From Candidatus Moraniibacteriota bacterium (lineage in GTDB: Bacteria; Patescibacteriota; Minisyncoccia; Moranbacterales; GCA-2747515): a stretch of 5,642 nt of DNA. The notes under the pieces are model-generated. The model saw nothing but the letters and a program-made list of their open reading frames with translations. It was not told where the DNA came from and did no database searches. Of this stretch, positions 5,281-5,642 are shown piece after piece. Every line of letters begins with the position of its first letter. The first letter of the stretch is position 1. The stretch covers positions 1 to 5,642 of the forward strand of contig JALWEZ010000019.1 in NCBI GenBank assembly GCA_027039165.1. The letters are read 5' to 3'. A program made the translations under genes and the position numbers.

Positions 5281-5642
5281 ATGAATGAGTTTTGCAAGGA
5301 ATTTCAAGAAATATATGATGAATTTGATAAGAAATTTGAAGAATTTCAGAGGATTTATGATGAAGTAAAAAAAGAGGGAAATGTAAATTTATCAGATAAC
5401 AAAAACTTTTTTGAAGAATTAGAAAAATTTAAGCGTGAAATAATAGAAAAAAGTGAAAAACTTAGCGCAAAAACTCCAGAGGATATAAATACAGAAACTA
5501 GAATTTATCTAGGAGGATTTAGTGAAGGAGATGAAGAAATATTTGAGAATTTAGAAAATCCTCTGTTTATAAATGGGCAAGTATTTTTGCCTGATTTAAA
5601 AAATATTACAAAAATTTCTTCAAATTTAGTTTTCAATAAAGA
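5281..5642 (+). CDS. Unrecognised Glu/Lys/Phe-rich protein, N-terminal part (3' partial)
   Basis: The frame opens at ATG 5281 and runs to the right edge (120 full codons and two extra bases). An in-frame TAA at 5251-5253, with no other start codon in between, fixes this start. I do not recognise the family. Residues 1-32 look helical and amphipathic, with an internal copy: EFQEIYDE (7-14) returns as EFQRIYDE (21-28), 14 residues or two heptads later, which suggests a short coiled coil. A second charged helix covers about 43-62 (FFEELEKFKREIIEKSEKLS). From about 74 on the pattern changes to short hydrophobic strands (RIYLGGF, LFINGQVFLPDL, ITKISSNLVF), which might begin a strand-rich or solenoid-like domain. 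There is no signal peptide or membrane segment, so a cytoplasmic location is likely. Codon use matches the neighbours. It lies 35 bases after pgk, with an A-rich leader and no Shine-Dalgarno. Confidence 0.7.
   Translation, partial: MNEFCKEFQEIYDEFDKKFEEFQRIYDEVKKEGNVNLSDNKNFFEELEKFKREIIEKSEKLSAKTPEDINTETRIYLGGFSEGDEEIFENLENPLFINGQVFLPDLKNITKISSNLVFNK

Noticed and set aside
5080..5307. Open frame on the - strand across the pgk end and the start of the last gene
   Set aside because: It is antisense to the conserved GGGES and STGGG blocks of Pgk, so it is a shadow frame.

Overview
The window is a compact, AT-rich (roughly 30% GC by eye) stretch of bacterial chromosome. All seven genes lie on the + strand, and most are separated by 0 to 35 bases. 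The best guess for the source is a Candidate Phyla Radiation (Patescibacteria, Parcubacteria-like) genome. This rests on the very tight packing, the A/T-rich codon choice, the lack of clear Shine-Dalgarno sequences before the starts, the short phosphoglycerate kinase, and the style of MraY (GDTGAMSLG, PIHHHFEALGWPEPK and MRAWI blocks). It is an inference from sequence style, not a database match. The code looks standard: TAA, TAG and TGA all end genes, and the one TGA sits in a classic ATGA stop/start overlap.

Layout: (1) 1-661, the C-terminal half of a major facilitator superfamily transporter, cut by the window edge; (2) 663-1367, scpA, and (3) 1394-1999, scpB, the two partners of the SMC chromosome-segregation complex; (4) 1996-3075, a membrane-anchored S11-family D-Ala-D-Ala carboxypeptidase; (5) 3082-4182, mraY, the first membrane step of peptidoglycan synthesis; (6) 4196-5245, pgk, a glycolytic kinase with a reduced nucleotide-binding domain; (7) 5281 to the right edge, the start of an unrecognised Glu/Lys/Phe-rich protein. 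No stretch over 40 bases is gene-free, and I see no RNA genes, mobile elements, CRISPR or prophage material.

The genes read as one growth and division operon: chromosome segregation (ScpA/ScpB), wall precursor synthesis (MraY) and wall trimming (carboxypeptidase), followed by an ATP-yielding step of lower glycolysis (Pgk). Two possible control points are visible: an extended -10-like promoter inside the 3' end of mraY ahead of pgk, and a perfect 18-base palindrome over the pgk stop codon.

Nothing here is clearly a new system. The items most worth a second look are the shortened Pgk, with changed residues in its nucleotide-binding half; the cysteine-bearing insertion in the carboxypeptidase; the absence of Shine-Dalgarno signals; and the unknown last gene.
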